Assembly: GCF_900549175.1 (NCBI RefSeq)
Contig: NZ_URNN01000001.1
Span: 4,626-68,625, forward strand
Source: an uncultured Prevotella sp.
GTDB taxonomy: Bacteria; Bacteroidota; Bacteroidia; Bacteroidales; Bacteroidaceae
Reading direction: 5' to 3'
DNA length: 64,000 nt
The position numbers and the translations under genes were made by a program. The notes beneath the pieces are model-generated. The model made no database searches, was not told the DNA's origin, and was given only the letters and a program-made list of their open reading frames with translations. This document shows positions 61,695 through 64,000 of this stretch, piece by piece; positions within the stretch are counted from its first letter, which is position 1, and each line of letters opens with the position of its first letter.

Positions 61695-61878
61695 CGGGAT
61701 GTATTTACGTTGCGGTTAAAAGACAGCAGAAGACAGAGGACATTCGGAAGGTTACGTTGCAGAATGAATCAAATACTCTTTTCCAGAGAGCGGAAAAGGA
61801 AGATTTTATGCTGTCTGTAATGAATACCGATGCCATCCGTCAGCAGCTGTGTACCTTTGCAACTTAAATGCGCTCCCG
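61695..61878 (-). promoter_or_regulatory. Giant hairpin H7, candidate ssDNA promoter
   Basis: Base CGGGATGTATTTACGTTGC pairs with GCAACTTAAATGCGCTCCCG. The middle GACAGCAG and GACATTCGG pair with CAGCAGCTG and CCGATGCC. Apex AATACTCTTTTCCAGAG.. with GCGGAAAAGGAAGATTTT. TACCTTTG at 61852-61859; no clear TTG at -33. Confidence 0.65.
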
Positions 61879-62034
61879 CAGTTGGGTGTGCATGACTATG
61901 GAAACCGTCAGATAAAACAGGTGGTCGGCTGTATAACAGATTGAAGGGGAATGTACAAAAGGGATAATGGAAACGGTTTGTTCTGAGCAAAACAAAAGCG
62001 ACCCGGAGGTCGCCTTGTCATGAGTGAGGAAAGG

Positions 62035-62424
62035 CTATTTCTTGCCTTTCTTGGTAGCCTTCTTTGTCGGCTTTTCCGCAGGAGTTTCCTCCTCCTTTTC
62101 AGGTGTGGGGTAGAACTTGGTGGCTATCATGATGACGCGGTTGTGCTTTACGCCATCCTTGTCTGTCCATTCCTCCGGCTTGAAGAAACCCTCGACGGTG
62201 AGCAGCGTGCCCTTGGTGACTTTGTCGAAAGAGCCGGTGTGCTCGTTCTTGCGCCATGCCTCCATATTCATGAAAGCCGATACGCGGTTGGTTTCCTCGC
62301 CGTTCTTCTCCTGACGGCCTACTGCCAATGAGAAGCGTGCTACGCTGGCGTTTGCGAACTGACGGATTTCTGCATCCTTACCTACGAAACCTGATACTGT
62401 GAAGTTGTTCTCGATCTTTTTCAT
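62035..62424 (-). CDS. ssb: Single-stranded DNA-binding protein (SSB-2)
   Basis: 129 residues. OB-fold: NFTVSGFVGKDAEIRQF, VARFSLAVGRQEKNGEETNR, SAFMNMEAWRK, TVEGFFKPEEWTDKDGVKHN. The tail is Lys/Pro/Thr-rich (PAEKPTKKATKKGKK) rather than the acidic Phe tip, unlike SSB-1. It starts 24 nt from the base of hairpin H8. A second, tail-different SSB is typical of transferred elements that must coat the incoming strand. Confidence 0.85.
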   Translation of the reverse strand: MKKIENNFTVSGFVGKDAEIRQFANASVARFSLAVGRQEKNGEETNRVSAFMNMEAWRKNEHTGSFDKVTKGTLLTVEGFFKPEEWTDKDGVKHNRVIMIATKFYPTPEKEEETPAEKPTKKATKKGKK

Positions 62425-62447
62425 TTTGAATTGTATTTAAAAGTGAA

Positions 62448-62656
62448 ACTTAATTTTTACATGCAATCAAAAGCAGGGATGTGGCACCATGTGGGACAGA
62501 ACCATGAAAATCGTCCGCAATACTCTTTTTGTTGTTGGCGGTAAGGAAGAAAAAGGAAGATTACGCACTATTTTATTGGTCACAGCGACAGCGGCCACAC
62601 AAGAAGGACAGCTCCTTCGCAGCATCACGCTAAATTCGCATGGTAAAAATAAGTGG
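62448..62656 (-). promoter_or_regulatory. Giant hairpin H8, candidate ssDNA promoter of ssb-2
   Basis: Base ACTTAATTTTTACATGC pairs with GCATGGTAAAAATAAGT. Upper part CGCAAT..ATTACGC closes an apex with CTCTTTTTGTTG and GAAAAAGGAAGATT. The right-arm -7 box is degenerate (TAAATTCG, 62631-62638). The leader to ssb-2 is only ~24 nt and lacks the CCC...GGG hairpin. Confidence 0.6.
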
Positions 62657-63254
62657 CTTTGAAATGGCTCAATTCAGAAAAAGACGGGCAAAACAATGGA
62701 ACAAAGGTTGTAGGCAAGGAGGTAATCCGTATGCAATGACAGAGGCACTGCTATGGCTGTATGCCTGGAGAAACGAGGATATGATAGGCACAATGGCCGT
62801 ATCAGCTGAATAGGGAAGCAGGGGAACGATAATGCACATCGACAGACAAGTCATCAAGCGCTGCTCATACAAAGAGGTGTTAAGCCACGGAATGACAGAT
62901 ATAGCAGGTATGGGGTATGCCACAGCAGTCATGGTACTGAAGCAAGTCCCGCATCTGAAAAGGACAGGATACATGCAAAGACAAACAAGGAAGACCAAGT
63001 GGCGAAATGGACTTTGTCATAATAATGGGACGTGTCGCTTACAATGGCGAAGGGAACAAAATGATTAACTGAAATATAAGAATGAAAGTATAGTCACTAT
63101 AACAGGGATGGAACAAACAGGCTGATGTCCTGCTTGCGACACGGAATATCTGATAAAACAGCCATCGCATCGTTAGATGTGCGGACATAAAAGAGTCTTT
63201 GCAGTGAAAAGAAAAAAGAGCCTGCAAAGCCATAGCCCACAGACTCTCCTTTCA
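62657..63254. other. Gap with only weak reading frames and one terminator-like hairpin
   Basis: Two small plus-strand frames, 62664-62813 (49 codons, MAQFRKRRAKQWNKG) and 62832-63068 (78 codons), have no supporting features and I do not call them genes. CTTTGCAG (63197-63204) pairs with CTGCAAAG (63222-63229), framed by AGAGTCT/AGACTCT. It may terminate the minus operon ending at 63255. Confidence 0.5.
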
Positions 63255-63437
63255 TTATTCACAGATAACAACGTCATCTTTGTATTCTGTCACCTCCTTG
63301 CCGTTGATGAGCTGGACAATGACCTCACAACCCAAGTCCTCGACAATCGTTCCCTCTGTCTGACCTCTTCGGGGATAAAGCAAGGTGCAGAAACACCCTA
63401 CAACGCCGTCCAACTGCTCCATGTCTATTGTTGTCAT
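63255..63437 (-). CDS. Very small hypothetical protein
   Basis: 60 residues (MTTIDMEQLDGVVGCFCTLL, TIVEDLGCEVIVQLINGKEV), probably a small beta domain. It starts 15 nt after the stop of the upstream acidic gene, so it belongs to its operon. No family recognised. Confidence 0.5.
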   Translation of the reverse strand: MTTIDMEQLDGVVGCFCTLLYPRRGQTEGTIVEDLGCEVIVQLINGKEVTEYKDDVVICE

Positions 63438-63452
63438 ATACGTTCCTCCTTG

Positions 63453-64000
63453 TTAACCGAATGTTATTGGATTGATGCAGAAGTTCGTGTCATCTGCCTC
63501 ATACTCGTATTCATTGATGAAGTCAATCATCTTCTGTTCGTTTCTTCCGTCCTGAAAGATATCTGTCTTCTCACACCACAACTTGATAGCATCGTTAAAG
63601 GTGGAATAAGCACCCTCGCAATCCTCAAAGATGTCTCCGTAGGCAGTGACGTAGCACTCTTCGGGAAAGAAGTCGTTTTCGTCATGGGTATAGAAAATGT
63701 CACAACCTGGCTCAATCTCTCGCCAACTGATAGAAAGTTCATTGTCAAGTGCCTTGTTCACCTCCTCAAAGAACATATCGCAGGAAGACCAAGCACTTTC
63801 GATGTCAAAGGACAAGAGAGCATAATCGTCTTCCACGTTCTCCTCATACTCTGCCCAATAGATATGCCCTCTTACCGAGATGCCTTTCTTCTCGTAGTCG
63901 ATACCATAGTGTTCTGCCAAGAGATACAGATACACATTCTTACTATTCACCTCCAACTCTTGGAGTGTGTTCCAAAGGTCTGCCACGGCTTTGCGTGAGC
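63453..64000 (-). CDS. Very acidic hypothetical protein, 5' end beyond right edge
   Basis: At least 182 residues. The only start inside the window is a GTG at 63986, but the frame stays open to the edge, so the true start is probably outside. Extremely acidic: YWAEYEENVEDDYALLSFD, YTHDENDFFPEECYVTAYGD, YEYEADDTNFCIN. Such composition recalls DNA-mimic antirestriction proteins (ArdA-type), but I see no ArdA motif. It is the upstream gene of a two-gene minus unit. Confidence 0.6.
   Translation of the reverse strand, partial: SRKAVADLWNTLQELEVNSKNVYLYLLAEHYGIDYEKKGISVRGHIYWAEYEENVEDDYALLSFDIESAWSSCDMFFEEVNKALDNELSISWREIEPGCDIFYTHDENDFFPEECYVTAYGDIFEDCEGAYSTFNDAIKLWCEKTDIFQDGRNEQKMIDFINEYEYEADDTNFCINPITFG

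Noticed and set aside
35966..62638. Boxes in the right arms as ordinary antisense promoters only
   Set aside because: Possible in duplex DNA, but it would not explain the paired arms, the repeated placement at the hairpin base and the lack of promoters for the minus genes. Kept as the alternative hypothesis in the main finding.
35824..62656. Giant hairpins as transcription terminators
   Set aside because: They are 150-260 nt, have internal loops, lack T-runs, and lie at operon starts rather than ends.
62669..62998. 109-codon hydrophobic minus frame
   Set aside because: It overlaps the gap downstream of H8, has no leader or context, and an equally weak plus frame covers the same bases.
1..64000. 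CRISPR array, rRNA or tRNA genes
   Set aside because: No regularly spaced direct repeats and no tRNA or rRNA sequence recognised on either strand.

Overview
The window reads as Bacteroidales DNA (Bacteroides/Prevotella-like; species not assignable from sequence alone). The reasons are promoter boxes of the Bacteroidota type (TAnnTTTG at -7, TTG near -33), a type IX secretion (T9SS) C-terminal sorting tail, and Bacteroidota mobile-element families (DUF4099, ArdC, PcfK/PcfJ, MobV, a giant methylase-helicase). No integrase, replication initiator, tRNA or T4SS channel gene is visible, so I cannot tell a plasmid from an integrative conjugative element. Base composition changes along the window: GC-rich at 1-11 kb, AT-rich at 11-17 kb and intermediate after that.

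Layout. (1) 1-11.04 kb, minus strand: a two-gene unit of a T9SS-type surface protein followed by a giant SpvB/TcdB-like FG-GAP + RHS toxin that runs off the left edge. (2) 11.05-15.75 kb: a candidate ~250-nt structured RNA with its own promoter and terminator, a TetR regulator, and a divergently controlled lipid-type pair (alpha-oxoamine synthase + FemAB/DUF482-like acyltransferase) with a second TetR. (3) 16.4-34.2 kb, mostly plus strand: a transfer or trailing module with DUF4099, Toprim, PH, exported helical proteins, LytM-like proteins, a dead-ArdC/MutS-domain fusion, a glucosaminidase-M23 hydrolase, an OB-fold protein and ArdC. (4) 34.4-45.2 kb, minus strand: small accessory genes, PcfK/PcfJ, OmpA-like protein, MobV relaxase with an oriT candidate, and mobilisation accessory genes. 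(5) 45.4-47.9 kb, plus strand: a catalytically degenerate serine-recombinase-like regulator and membrane cargo. (6) 48-64 kb, mostly minus strand: SLOG + phosphoribosyltransferase, ParA/RHH partition, two SSBs, small acidic proteins, an AbiD/F-type HEPN gene with a leader RNA, and a DarB-like methylase-helicase.

Main discovery candidate: eight (perhaps nine) giant imperfect hairpins of 150-260 nt sit immediately upstream of minus-strand operons (near 35.9, 38.1, 49.2, 52.2, 54.1, 60.8, 61.8 and 62.5 kb, plus a small one at 52.7 kb). In most, the right arm carries a Bacteroidota promoter next to the base of the hairpin but on the apparently wrong (plus) strand. If the plus strand is single-stranded and folded, the right arm becomes the non-template strand and the left arm the template. 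Transcription would then run out of the hairpin base into the minus-strand gene. This is the geometry of the F-plasmid Frpo/ssi single-stranded-DNA promoters of conjugative leading regions. The genes they head (SSBs, DarB-like methylase-helicase, small acidic proteins) and their position relative to MobV and the oriT candidate fit early expression in the recipient cell. I know of no Bacteroidota example, but I could not search.
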